A DNA stretch of 20,266 nt from Bacteroidales bacterium (GCA_023228725.1 JALOAQ010000052.1:1-20266), one strand, 5' to 3'; counted from the stretch's first letter, positions 1 to 8,243 are shown. Numbers and translations: made by a program. The notes: a model not told the origin generated them from the sequence alone.

Positions 1-3000
1 ATAAAGTAATGGTGATTGGCGTACGAGAACCGGATTCAAATATATTTCCACCTTCTTTTCTTCTTAACTCTCCAGAAGTTCTTGCATTCCCTCTTAAATT
101 AAAGACATATATACTTGAGAATTCTTTTTCAATTACTTTTCTAAATCCATCTGTACTGTTCCCGTCAATCCAAGCTCCGTTGCTCACAAAGCAAATAATG
201 CCACCATCTTTTTCTAATCGGTCTGTACTCCAACGAAATGCTTTAATATAAGCGTCATACAAAGATTTATTCAATCCGGCACTTGATTCTTTTGCATAAG
301 TATCTGATATTCGATTATCCAATTTTAGATAGGCTTGATTTTGTGCATTATCATTCGCAGATTTTTGTCCAATTGAATAAGGTGGATTTCCAACAATCAC
401 TCTAATAGGTGCTTTTTTTTGTTTTTCTACCCTTTCTGAGTTTACTGGAAACATTTCAGAAAATAATTTTTCACTATTATCTGTTTCTCCCATTTGGAAA
501 GTATCTGTCAGTACAATTCCTTCAAAAGCTTGGTAATCAGAATCTTGTCCTATTAAATCGTGATAAGCATTTTCAATATTTACTGCAGCTATATAATATG
601 CCAAAAGCACAATTTCATTAGCATGTAATTCGTATTTGTATTTTCGTTTTAAATCTTCTTTTTTTATTAGTCCACTTTGCAACAAACGAGTCATAAAAGT
701 TCCTGTTCCTGTAAATGGATCCAAAATTTGAATATTTTCGTCAGAAATTGTTCTGTTAAATTCTTTTTTAAGTATATCATTTACAGAGTGTATAATAAAA
801 TCTACTACTTCAATTGGCGTATAAACAATTCCCAACTGCTCTACCATTTTTGGGAAAGCCGTTTTAAAAAATTTGTCGTATAATTCAATAATAATACGTT
901 GTTTTCCATCTGCATTGTCAATTCCTTCTGCCCGTTTTCGCACCGATTCATAAAATTTCTGCAAGGTTTTTGATTCTTCAGCAATGGATTTGCCTTCTAA
1001 AGCATCGAGCATTCCTTGCATAGCTGTGGAGATAGCGTTGTTTTTTTCAAAAGAATAATTTTCAAATAAAGCTTCAAAAACCGGTTTTGTAATAATATGT
1101 TGTGCCAACATCTCTACCGCCTGAGCTTCAGAAATGCTTGGATTTATATTTTTTTGCAATCCTGCTAAGAATTTATCAAAAGCTTTACTTTGGTCGGTTT
1201 TGGTTTCAATTAAATTTTTAATACGCTCTATCTGTCTTTCTGCAATTTCAGCAACATCTTTAGCCCATTGTTCCCAATATCTTCTATCTCCTACTTTTTG
1301 TACCATTCTGGCAAAAACCACAGATTGCAATTGTTCAAACTGTAAAACCATTTGTCGGCTAATATCTTTAGTAGTTTCATAGGCAGCCCTGTCTTCATTT
1401 ACTTCAAAAGGAGCGCCGTCATTATCAAAAGAATATTCAGGACGACCTACTAATATATTGTTTGGTTTTTTGCGATTTAGTTCTATTTTATTTACTGTGG
1501 CATTAAAACGGTCGTCATGTGCACGCAAAGCATTTAAAACTGTCCAAACAACTTTATATCTTTCGTTATCATCTAAAGCTTTATTGGCTTCAACATCGGC
1601 AGGCACTACAACAGGAATAATTATATATCCATATTTTTTACCAACTGCTTTTCGCATCACTCTACCAACAGATTGTACCACATCTACTTGAGAGTTTTTA
1701 GCAGAAAGGAATAAAACAGAATCTAAAGTTGGAACATCCACACCTTCGCTTAAAACACGAACGTTGGTTATAATTCTACATTCATTATCCGAGGTTTCTT
1801 CTTTTAACCAACTTAACATTCTATCTCTTTCGGGAGCAGCCATGGTGCCATCCATGTGTTTGGAAGCTATGCTTACCATTTCTTCTTTTTTATTTTTAGG
1901 TAAAGAATTCAAATAAGCTTCGGTTGCGGTATTGTAGGTTGCTGTAATCTTTTTAGAAGTGGCAATATTTGCACAAAAGGCTACTGCACGCTTCATTGGA
2001 GCTGGGTCTGCTGATTTAGTGCTACCATCATCTCCCAAAAATTGCTTACTTAAAGCATTTATACAACCTATTAGTTTTGAAGCGTCGTCTGTGGTTATTT
2101 CTGTTTCTTTATCAGCAATCATTCGCTGTACCGCAGGTGGAACGTCTTTATCATTTAAAGTTAATATCAATACTTTATAGTCGGTGAGTAAATCACGCTC
2201 AACAGCTTCTCCAAAACCAATACGGTATATTTCTTCACCGTATAAAGCAAGATCATCCATAGAACAAAGAACAGCTTCTAGTTCTGCAGCTTTACTTTTG
2301 GTATTATCATCATAAAGCCGGGGAGTGGCAGTCATATAAAGTCGCTTTTTGGCTTTAATAAAATCTGCATCGTGTACTTTTGTAAAGGCCGACTCGTCTT
2401 CACCTGCCAAGGAAACTCCGGTTGTTCTATGTGCTTCATCACAGACAATTAGGTCAAATTCTGGGAAATCGTTTTTTAGTAATACTTTCTGTGCTCTGGC
2501 AATAACTTCAATAGATTGATAAGTAGAAAATACTACAGTCATTCCTGGTCGTCCTGCTTTTTTTATTTGTTCAAATTGATGTAAAATATAATCAGAATCT
2601 GTAGAAGCAGGAAAGGCTAAATCCACTACGCTAAAAGTGTCTGTATCTTCATTTTTCTTGCTCTGTCTTGTTATATCTGGGTCAGAGCAAATTGCTATGG
2701 CCTTAATTGGTTCATTGGCATCAGCACTCCATTCTCTTAAAGTTTGCCCAAGCAAAGCAATGGAGGGAACGAGGAAGAGAATAAGCCCTTTTCCTTCAGT
2801 TTCATTTTCTGCAATTCTTAGTGCATTAAATGTTTTTCCTGTACCGCAAGCCATGATAAGTTTTCCTCTATCATGGTTTTTAAAATATTCTTGAGTTTTT
2901 TCAAGTGCTTCTTTTTGGTGCGGTCTAAGTGTTTTTTTAGGCGTTCTTGCTAACTCACCGTGTACACCATTTTCTAATTTTTGCCAATCAACAGGAGCTT

Positions 3001-3454
3001 CAATTAAATCAAATAAATTAATACGACTTACAGCCGGATTTTGATTTCGTATAGCTTGTTCTGCATTACTTCCCCATTTGTTGGTAGTAGAAATCCAAAG
3101 TCGCTGTACAAAACCTGTGCTTTGTCCTTGTTCATTTTTGAATTCCCTACTCGAAGTGGAAAGAAAACTATCAACAGCAGGTTTATCTATATAGGAATCT
3201 TCTTGATAGCATTTACATTGTACTGCCCAATAATCGCCTTCATGTGTTAATGCAACTAAATCAATACCGGTATCACTGCCCCCTAAATCCACTTTACCCG
3301 GAAATTCATTCCATAGCCAAACACTTTTAAATTTGGAAGCATATTTTGGATCTGTCTGTAAATAAGCTTGCATCAGCCTTTCAAATCTATCGCCTTTATC
3401 ACGCTCTGAAAAAGCAATTTTACGGTATTTTTCTAATATTTTTAAGAATCTCAT
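1..3454 (-). CDS. Type ISP restriction-modification enzyme (nuclease-helicase-methyltransferase), partial, C-terminus beyond left edge
   Basis: Reading the minus strand from the ATG at 3452-3454 gives an uninterrupted frame of 1151 codons that leaves the window still open. Domain order: Mrr-like PD-(D/E)xK nuclease (about residues 15-150, GID with D65, then Q79-C-K81); SF2 helicase with Walker A ACGTGKT at 202-208, DEAH at 339-342, TATP at 375-378, motif V around 564-575 and motif VI QSVGRVMRK at 594-602; an alpha-helical coupler (about 690-870); and a gamma-class N6-adenine methyltransferase with motif I DPFTGTGTF at 912-920 and catalytic NPPY at 1023-1026 (nt 377-388). This order in one chain is that of Type ISP enzymes such as LlaGI and LlaBIII (about 1570 residues). 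They methylate one strand of an asymmetric site and cut unmodified DNA after translocation. The missing roughly 400 residues should hold the target recognition domain. All catalytic motifs seen are intact, so I infer an active phage-defence enzyme, but the fate of the C-terminus is unknown. Confidence 0.9.
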   Translation of the reverse strand, partial: MRFLKILEKYRKIAFSERDKGDRFERLMQAYLQTDPKYASKFKSVWLWNEFPGKVDLGGSDTGIDLVALTHEGDYWAVQCKCYQEDSYIDKPAVDSFLSTSSREFKNEQGQSTGFVQRLWISTTNKWGSNAEQAIRNQNPAVSRINLFDLIEAPVDWQKLENGVHGELARTPKKTLRPHQKEALEKTQEYFKNHDRGKLIMACGTGKTFNALRIAENETEGKGLILFLVPSIALLGQTLREWSADANEPIKAIAICSDPDITRQSKKNEDTDTFSVVDLAFPASTDSDYILHQFEQIKKAGRPGMTVVFSTYQSIEVIARAQKVLLKNDFPEFDLIVCDEAHRTTGVSLAGEDESAFTKVHDADFIKAKKRLYMTATPRLYDDNTKSKAAELEAVLCSMDDLALYGEEIYRIGFGEAVERDLLTDYKVLILTLNDKDVPPAVQRMIADKETEITTDDASKLIGCINALSKQFLGDDGSTKSADPAPMKRAVAFCANIATSKKITATYNTATEAYLNSLPKNKKEEMVSIASKHMDGTMAAPERDRMLSWLKEETSDNECRIITNVRVLSEGVDVPTLDSVLFLSAKNSQVDVVQSVGRVMRKAVGKKYGYIIIPVVVPADVEANKALDDNERYKVVWTVLNALRAHDDRFNATVNKIELNRKKPNNILVGRPEYSFDNDGAPFEVNEDRAAYETTKDISRQMVLQFEQLQSVVFARMVQKVGDRRYWEQWAKDVAEIAERQIERIKNLIETKTDQSKAFDKFLAGLQKNINPSISEAQAVEMLAQHIITKPVFEALFENYSFEKNNAISTAMQGMLDALEGKSIAEESKTLQKFYESVRKRAEGIDNADGKQRIIIELYDKFFKTAFPKMVEQLGIVYTPIEVVDFIIHSVNDILKKEFNRTISDENIQILDPFTGTGTFMTRLLQSGLIKKEDLKRKYKYELHANEIVLLAYYIAAVNIENAYHDLIGQDSDYQAFEGIVLTDTFQMGETDNSEKLFSEMFPVNSERVEKQKKAPIRVIVGNPPYSIGQKSANDNAQNQAYLKLDNRISDTYAKESSAGLNKSLYDAYIKAFRWSTDRLEKDGGIICFVSNGAWIDGNSTDGFRKVIEKEFSSIYVFNLRGNARTSGELRRKEGGNIFESGSRTPITITL

Positions 3455-3511
3455 TTTTAAAATTTATTATTTTGTCCTACTATAAAATCTTTAACACAAT
3501 GATTTATTTAA

Positions 3512-3519
3512 CAAAGATA
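3512..3519 (-). promoter_or_regulatory. Candidate Bacteroidota -7 box for the Type ISP gene
   Basis: On the minus strand this reads TATCTTTG, a full match to the Bacteroidota -7 consensus TAnnTTTG, about 57 nt upstream of the restriction gene start. I could not find a matching TTG element about 20 nt further upstream; a perfect AT-rich palindrome occupies part of that interval instead. Confidence 0.4.
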
Positions 3520-3523
3520 CAAG

Positions 3524-3537
3524 GATATTTAAATATC
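3524..3537. promoter_or_regulatory. 14 bp perfect palindrome upstream of the Type ISP -7 box, possible operator
   Basis: GATATTTAAATATC is identical to its reverse complement and begins 5 bp upstream (in the minus-strand sense) of the candidate -7 box, in the -15 to -33 interval of the presumed promoter. A dimeric repressor site here would fit control of a restriction enzyme, but AT-rich palindromes arise readily by chance in this DNA and no controller gene is visible in the window. Confidence 0.2.
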
Positions 3538-3668
3538 TCATTAAATAAGTTGTTTATTTTTACTTCTAATCTTGTTATATGCTTTTAACTTGCATAGAGT
3601 GGCTGTCAATATTGTATATAACAATCCAAAACTGTCCAAGCTAAGAATACAAAACCCATAAAACTTCA

Positions 3669-6600
3669 TTACCTCATCAAAACAAAGGCAGCCCAAGCAT
3701 AAGGGTCATTAGGATATTTAGCATTCATGTATTTTTGAGTATTTCTAAAAGCTTGCGGAATTGATTCTCCTTTAAAGTATTTTTTGTAAAAATATTCCAT
3801 AAATTCTGCCGTTTCCGCATCTGGAACTTTCCACAGACTCATAATGATATATTCAACTCCTGCATTTTTAAAAGCTCGTTGCAAACCGAAAACACCTTCA
3901 CTGCCTTTTATTTCGCCTAAACCAGTTTCGCAAGCCGATAGCACTACCAATTCCGTATTTCCAAGTATAACATTGGTGGTTTCGTAAGCAGTGAGAATTC
4001 CATCGTCAATTCCTTCGGTTGTGCTTTGGTTTTGCCAAGAAGTATTAGCTCCTGCAAACAGTAATCCTGCACGATTTAATGGATTTTTAGCCGCATTATA
4101 GTGTTCTCCTTGTGCAAGATCTTCAAAGAAAAATCCATGAGTAGATATATGTATAATTCGTGGTGAATTATTGCCCTCTAAACTTTTAAATTGTTCCTCT
4201 ATGGCAGTATTACCAGTATATTTAGTTGCTTTTACTTTTTTTGATTTAGCAATACTCTCTATTGCATTTACTTCCTGCAAAGTTCCAGGCAAATATCCCC
4301 AAGTTATATTTCCTCTATCAAGTTCTGAAGATATTGAACGCGATATATAACTTTTTTCGCCTCTCACAATTTCGGATCTTGCCAACAATTCTTCGTTGTC
4401 TGCATCATAGTTTATCCCACCAAAAAGTGTAATGTTTTCAGGTTTGGCTTTCTTAAATTTCGACTCTTGCAACAAAACTGCGCTACTACTAAGCTGCATC
4501 AATTTATATTTTTGGCTAAGACAAATATTGTCGTCAACAGGTATGGCTGCAAATGCAATTTTATGCAAACTAGCTGTAGGCGAATAATATACTAAGCTTT
4601 TTTCAGGAATATATTGTTCTATAGGTTTCCATATCAAATCATACAAAGCTTTTTTATAATTCGTTTCTTTTGATGTTTGAAAAATTTGAATTCCTCTGTA
4701 TAAATTATTTAAACTATTTTTATTTGATAAACTATTTACAAGCACAGAGTCAATTTGTTTTTGCTCACACAAAGGCACTAATATAGGATGCTTAGTATTA
4801 GGAAGTAATACCAAAGCCACATACATAATACTATCTGTGGATTTACCATCTTTTTTGTATGTAAATGAAGAAAACTCAACACAAACCTCATTGGGATTAA
4901 GTACATGTTGTACATCTTGCCAGGTTATGGCTCCTAAGCGTTGTGATTCAGCAAATGCGGATGATATTCTTGCCAGTTCTCCCTCTAATTTTTCAACTTC
5001 GGCTTCCATTTCAGGTAAACTCGCTAATCTATCTTCTATAGGCTGGCTGTATTGTTTGGCAATAGTCAATCTTAACACTCTCCATTCTTCGTATTTGGCT
5101 AGTGCAAGGCTGTCTCCACTTTGCTCAATGGCTTCACGCATTTGTATTCCAGCTTGAAGTATCATACCTTTGGTGGCAAGTTCTATATTATAGGCATCAG
5201 CGGCAATATCAGCTTGCTGAGGAGAGTAATCCAAAAAGAAACTTTTGTAATTATCGAACTTATCTGATAAGGTTCTTATAAAATTCTCTTTTTCACTTTC
5301 GGCAAGAAAACTAAATGCCTGATTGATATTGTAAAAATTATTTTTGATGGCATCTTGAAAATACGGGAAAGCCTTGTCATACTGCTTCATTTTCCAACAT
5401 AATTTAGCAAAACTATTTAATCTTAACCCATAAGTTGGATGATTTTTTCCCAATGATTTTTCAGTATTTTCCAATGCCTCAAAATACAAAGGCAAAGCCT
5501 TGTCATATTGTTCCAGATTTACATATGATCCAGCAAGATTACTTAATCTTAGCCCATAAGTTGGATGATTTTTTCCCAATGATTTTTCAGTATTTTCAAG
5601 AGCTTCGAGTAATAAGGGTAGAGCTTTGTCATATTGCCCCATACTTTTATACAAGCCTGCGAGGTTATTTAAACTAACCCCATAAGATGGATGATTTTTA
5701 CCTAAAGTCTTTTCAGCATTTTCAAGAACCTCTAAATGCAAAGTCAAGGCTTTGTCATATTGTCCCATACTTTCATATAATACAGCAAGATTGTTTAAGG
5801 TTATATCATAATCCAGATGATTTTTTCCCAAAGCCTTTTCTGTTTTTTCAAGAGCTTCAAAATACAAAGGCAAGGCTTTGTCATACTGTCCAATTTTCCA
5901 ATATAATCCAGCAAGATTATTTAATCCTGTACGATAATTAGGATGGCTTTTTCCTAAAATCTTTTCCGTATTTTTAAGAGCTTCAAGATATAAAGGCAAA
6001 GCTTTGTCGTATTGCCCCATATTGTCATATAATGAAGCAAGATAACTTAATCTTATACAATAATCTGGGTGATTTTTCCCTAAAGCCTTTTCCGTATTTT
6101 CTAGAACTTCTAAAAGCAAAGGCAAAGCTTTATCATATTGACCCATACTTTCATATAATATAGAAAGATTATGTAACCTTAAATCATATCTTGGATGATT
6201 TTTCCCAAAAGTCTTTTCTGTATTTTCAAGGGTCGCTAAAAACAAAGGCAAAGCTTTGTCGTATTGTATCATCCTTTTATACAATACAGCAAGAGCGTTT
6301 AAGATTCTATCATAATTCGGATGATTTTTTCCCAAAACATTTTCTGTATTTTCAAGAGCTTCTAAATACAAAGGCAAGGCTTTGTCATGTTGCCCCATAC
6401 TTTCATATAATTCTGCAAGAGAGTTTAATGTCTCACCATAATCTGGATGATTTTTTCCCAAAGCCTTTTCTACATTTTCAAGAGCTTCAAATAATAAGGG
6501 CAGGGCTTTGTCGTATTGACCTAATTCTTGATACACATAGCTAAGGTTATTTAGGCATGTTCCATATTTTGAATGCTCTTTCCCTAATGTCTTTTCAAAA

Positions 6601-7256
6601 TTTTCCAATGATTCAATAAATAACTGCAAACCTTTCTCTAATTGATCCATATTAATATACAAAATGGCTAGATTATTTAATCTTAATCCATATTCGTAAT
6701 GCTCTTTTCCTAATGATTTTTCAGCACTTTCCAATGCCTCATGTAATAAGGGAAGAGCTTTATCGTATTGACCCATATTATTATATAAGTCAGCAAGATT
6801 ATTTAATCTCGCGCTATAGGATGGATGGTCTTTTCCTATGGTCTTTTCGCAGTTTTCAAGAGCTTCAAAATACAAGGGCAGAGCTTTGTCATATTGACCC
6901 ATTTCTTGATATAAGAAACCAAGATTATTTAAGCATTCACTATATTTTTCATGTAAATTTCCCTGTGTTTTTAATCGTATGTTTTTTTCTTCCTCAACAC
7001 ATTTAATGGCTTCCTCGTATTTTCCTAAATAGAAATAAACTTCTTGCATTCCCATAAGCATATCCGCATACAAAGTATCCATATCCCCAAACTCTTCTCT
7101 GACCAAATCAGCTGCTTGCTGAGCGTAAATCAATGCTGTGTCAAAGCTTTGTTTTTCGAGATACACATCTCGAATACTATCAGCTTCTTGCCATGTTTGT
7201 GCAAAAGCCGAAATGCTTATAATAAGCAAAATAATGTTTATTGCTGTTTTTTTCAT
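3669..7256 (-). CDS. Exported TPR-repeat protein with C-terminal CHAT (caspase-like) domain
   Basis: 1195 residues. Residues 1-19 form a Sec signal peptide (KK, hydrophobic stretch, cleavage likely after SAFA), so the protein is predicted to leave the cytoplasm. After an N-terminal TPR-like segment there are twelve consecutive 42-residue TPR units of the kinesin-light-chain/TPR_12 type (residues 102-605; each starts near H-x-x-Y and carries QYDKALPL and LGKN) and a thirteenth degenerate one. A helical linker with coiled-coil character (about 650-780) leads to a CHAT domain (about 870-1195). The predicted dyad is present: His1040 in HISTHGFF (nt 4137-4139) and Cys1109 in LSACETGLG (nt 3930-3932). 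CHAT domains are C14-clan cysteine proteases, in some systems activated through their TPRs; the substrate here is unknown. A strong Shine-Dalgarno sequence supports the start. It precedes the Type ISP gene on the same strand but is separated by 214 bp and a candidate promoter, so a functional link is not shown. Confidence 0.93.
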   Translation of the reverse strand: MKKTAINIILLIISISAFAQTWQEADSIRDVYLEKQSFDTALIYAQQAADLVREEFGDMDTLYADMLMGMQEVYFYLGKYEEAIKCVEEEKNIRLKTQGNLHEKYSECLNNLGFLYQEMGQYDKALPLYFEALENCEKTIGKDHPSYSARLNNLADLYNNMGQYDKALPLLHEALESAEKSLGKEHYEYGLRLNNLAILYINMDQLEKGLQLFIESLENFEKTLGKEHSKYGTCLNNLSYVYQELGQYDKALPLLFEALENVEKALGKNHPDYGETLNSLAELYESMGQHDKALPLYLEALENTENVLGKNHPNYDRILNALAVLYKRMIQYDKALPLFLATLENTEKTFGKNHPRYDLRLHNLSILYESMGQYDKALPLLLEVLENTEKALGKNHPDYCIRLSYLASLYDNMGQYDKALPLYLEALKNTEKILGKSHPNYRTGLNNLAGLYWKIGQYDKALPLYFEALEKTEKALGKNHLDYDITLNNLAVLYESMGQYDKALTLHLEVLENAEKTLGKNHPSYGVSLNNLAGLYKSMGQYDKALPLLLEALENTEKSLGKNHPTYGLRLSNLAGSYVNLEQYDKALPLYFEALENTEKSLGKNHPTYGLRLNSFAKLCWKMKQYDKAFPYFQDAIKNNFYNINQAFSFLAESEKENFIRTLSDKFDNYKSFFLDYSPQQADIAADAYNIELATKGMILQAGIQMREAIEQSGDSLALAKYEEWRVLRLTIAKQYSQPIEDRLASLPEMEAEVEKLEGELARISSAFAESQRLGAITWQDVQHVLNPNEVCVEFSSFTYKKDGKSTDSIMYVALVLLPNTKHPILVPLCEQKQIDSVLVNSLSNKNSLNNLYRGIQIFQTSKETNYKKALYDLIWKPIEQYIPEKSLVYYSPTASLHKIAFAAIPVDDNICLSQKYKLMQLSSSAVLLQESKFKKAKPENITLFGGINYDADNEELLARSEIVRGEKSYISRSISSELDRGNITWGYLPGTLQEVNAIESIAKSKKVKATKYTGNTAIEEQFKSLEGNNSPRIIHISTHGFFFEDLAQGEHYNAAKNPLNRAGLLFAGANTSWQNQSTTEGIDDGILTAYETTNVILGNTELVVLSACETGLGEIKGSEGVFGLQRAFKNAGVEYIIMSLWKVPDAETAEFMEYFYKKYFKGESIPQAFRNTQKYMNAKYPNDPYAWAAFVLMR
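5427..5471 (-). repeat. 45-bp exact duplicate, copy 1 (pair of 5553-5597)
   Basis: This stretch, spanning a boundary of adjacent TPR units (SLGKNHPTYGL in protein), is identical over 45 bp to 5553-5597. The offset is 126 bp, exactly one repeat unit. Other unit pairs differ much more at the DNA level, so this looks like a recent duplication or gene conversion. Confidence 0.85.
5442..6953 (-). repeat. Twelve tandem 126-bp units encoding 42-residue TPRs
   Basis: Within the CHAT gene, codons 102-605 fall into twelve units of exactly 126 bp with no length variation. The units are diverged in sequence (H-x-x-Y at the start, LNNLA-LY, GQYDKALPL, EALENTEK, LGKN). The regularity suggests expansion by unequal crossing-over with selection for the superhelix. 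A thirteenth, degenerate unit follows. Confidence 0.9.
5553..5597 (-). repeat. 45-bp exact duplicate, copy 2 (pair of 5427-5471)
   Basis: Second copy of the 45 bp identical block, one 126-bp unit away from the first. It encodes the same SLGKNHPTYGL junction between neighbouring TPR units. Confidence 0.85.
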
Positions 7257-7265
7257 GATAAGAAT

Positions 7266-7272
7266 CTCCTTT
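7266..7272 (-). promoter_or_regulatory. Shine-Dalgarno sequence of the CHAT gene
   Basis: On the minus strand AAAGGAG lies 9 nt before the ATG at 7254-7256. Such a strong purine-rich site is uncommon before Bacteroidota genes and before other genes in this window. It fixes the start that also gives a clean signal peptide. Confidence 0.7.
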
Positions 7273-7336
7273 AGTTTATTTGTTTATAAATGATATTTCA
7301 ATACTTTACAAAACCCGAAATTTTCAGCTTTCAATG

Positions 7337-7344
7337 CAAATTTA
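7337..7344 (-). promoter_or_regulatory. Candidate -7 box for the CHAT gene
   Basis: The minus strand reads TAAATTTG (TAnnTTTG), about 80 nt upstream of the CHAT start, which would leave a leader of roughly 70 nt. No well-spaced -33 TTG element was found. The 7257-7419 spacer is shared with the divergent DUF3820-rpiB pair, for which I found no full consensus box. Confidence 0.3.
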
Positions 7345-7419
7345 ATAATATTTTTCCAAATATTTGAAACTATTTTCATTTTTCTTTTATTAAACACAAA
7401 TATTATATTATTTTGCCGC

Positions 7420-7641
7420 ATGAATGAAAATATTTTAATAGATATTGTTGTGCAAAAAATGCCCTACGGAAAATATAAAAACAAATTTATATATCAACTT
7501 CCTGAGGCTTATTTAGTTTGGTATCACAACAAAGGATTTCCTCAAGGGAAATTGGGAATGTTACTAAATACTATTTACGAAATAAAACTAAACGGTTTAG
7601 AATATTTATTAGATCCAATTATTAAAAAAGTAAAAAAATAA
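7420..7641 (+). CDS. DUF3820 family small protein
   Basis: A 73-residue protein with the family signature throughout: MPYGKYK at 14-20, LPEAYLVWYHNKGFPQGKLG at 27-46 and YEIKLNGLE at 53-61. The family (DUF3820, once named putative quorum-sensing-regulated virulence factor) has no established biochemical role, and usual members are about this size. It lies 3 nt upstream of rpiB on the same strand, so the two are almost certainly co-transcribed. That pairing does not by itself reveal a function. It is divergent from the CHAT gene across a 163 bp spacer. There is no signal peptide or membrane segment, so it is expected in the cytoplasm. Confidence 0.85.
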   Translation: MNENILIDIVVQKMPYGKYKNKFIYQLPEAYLVWYHNKGFPQGKLGMLLNTIYEIKLNGLEYLLDPIIKKVKK

Positions 7642-7644
7642 AAT

Positions 7645-8082
7645 ATGAAAAAAACTATAGGATTTGCCTGCGACCATGCGGGTTTTATATTAAAAAAACA
7701 TTTAATTAATTTTGTAGAAACTTTAGGTTATGAAACTATAAATTTCGGAACAAATTCAGAAGAAAGTTGTGATTATCCCGATTTTGCCCATCCCTTGGCA
7801 GAAGCGGTAGAAACAAAAAAATGTGATTTTGGAGTTTCTATTTGTGGTAGCGGAAACGGTATTAATATGACTGTAAATAAACATCAAGGCATACGTTCGG
7901 CTTTGTGCTGGAATGTTGAAATTTCAGAGCTTGCTCGCTTACATAATGATGCAAATATTTGTGCCTTACCAGCAAGGTTTATTGACGAAAAAACAGCTGA
8001 AGAAATTTTAATAAAGTTTTTAAATACAAACTTCGAAGGCGGAAGACATATAAAAAGAATTGAAAAAATACCTTTAAAATAA
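7645..8082 (+). CDS. rpiB: Ribose-5-phosphate isomerase B
   Basis: 145 residues, the normal RpiB length. It interconverts ribose 5-phosphate and ribulose 5-phosphate in the non-oxidative pentose phosphate pathway (LacA/RpiB family, cytoplasmic). Visible signatures: CDHAG at 9-13 at the phosphate and ring-opening site, the DYPDFA segment at 43-48, the active-site loop CGSGNG at 67-72 with Cys67 as the expected catalytic base, RLHNDANI at 98-105, and the arginine/histidine-rich C-terminus GGRHIKRI at 132-139. The start at 7645 follows the DUF3820 stop by 3 nt, indicating an operon. The transcript would run on into the hairpin array that begins about 40 nt downstream. No key residue appears missing. 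Related sugar isomerases such as LacAB or allose isomerase are less likely, since no such pathway genes are nearby. Confidence 0.95.
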   Translation: MKKTIGFACDHAGFILKKHLINFVETLGYETINFGTNSEESCDYPDFAHPLAEAVETKKCDFGVSICGSGNGINMTVNKHQGIRSALCWNVEISELARLHNDANICALPARFIDEKTAEEILIKFLNTNFEGGRHIKRIEKIPLK

Positions 8083-8122
8083 ATTGAGGTTTATAAAAAC
8101 TAATAACAGTAAAAATCTTAAA

Positions 8123-8202
8123 CATTAAGGTCATTAAGATATTAAGATACATTAAGAAAAACTCTTTATGAAACTTAATGAAAAAACTTAATGTTCTTAA
8201 TG
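8123..8202. repeat. Ladder inverted repeat, unit 1 (80 bp)
   Basis: Left arm carries CATTAAG-type heptamers at offsets 0, 9, 17 and 27; right arm carries their complements CTTAATG, the first altered to CTTTATG. The arms can fold into four short helices separated by 2-6 nt internal loops, around an A-rich apical loop. Confidence 0.85.
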
Positions 8203-8243
8203 GTAAAAAAGATAAAACATTAAGGACGGTGAAAACACCTAAA

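Larger units (their letters stand above)
3455..3668. other. Intergenic region between the CHAT gene and the Type ISP gene
   Basis: This 214 bp spacer lies between two minus-strand genes. It carries a candidate promoter for the restriction gene (3512-3519), a 14 bp perfect palindrome (3524-3537), and an inverted repeat TTGTTATAT (3572-3580) / ATATAACAA (3616-3624) with a 35 nt loop. That repeat could be a weak 3' structure for the CHAT transcript but has no T-run. No credible gene was seen in it. Confidence 0.5.

Noticed and set aside
9..3250. Short plus-strand open frames in the first 3.4 kb
   Set aside because: All are antisense to the continuous Type ISP frame and resemble no known protein.
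5435..7006. Series of plus-strand open frames opposite the CHAT gene with repeated peptides
   Set aside because: They are antisense shadows of the 126-bp TPR repeat; their repetitiveness comes from the real minus-strand gene.
3669..7256. CHAT protein as the protease partner of a type III-E CRISPR effector
   Set aside because: It has a signal peptide, and no gRAMP/Cas7-11, Cas1 or CRISPR array is present.
1..7256. Base-composition shift marking a transferred island
   Set aside because: Hand counts on single 60-base lines suggested more G+C in the restriction and CHAT genes than in the TMTC-like gene, but rpiB lines are equally high and the low values come from membrane-protein genes, so the evidence is not convincing without a proper window calculation.
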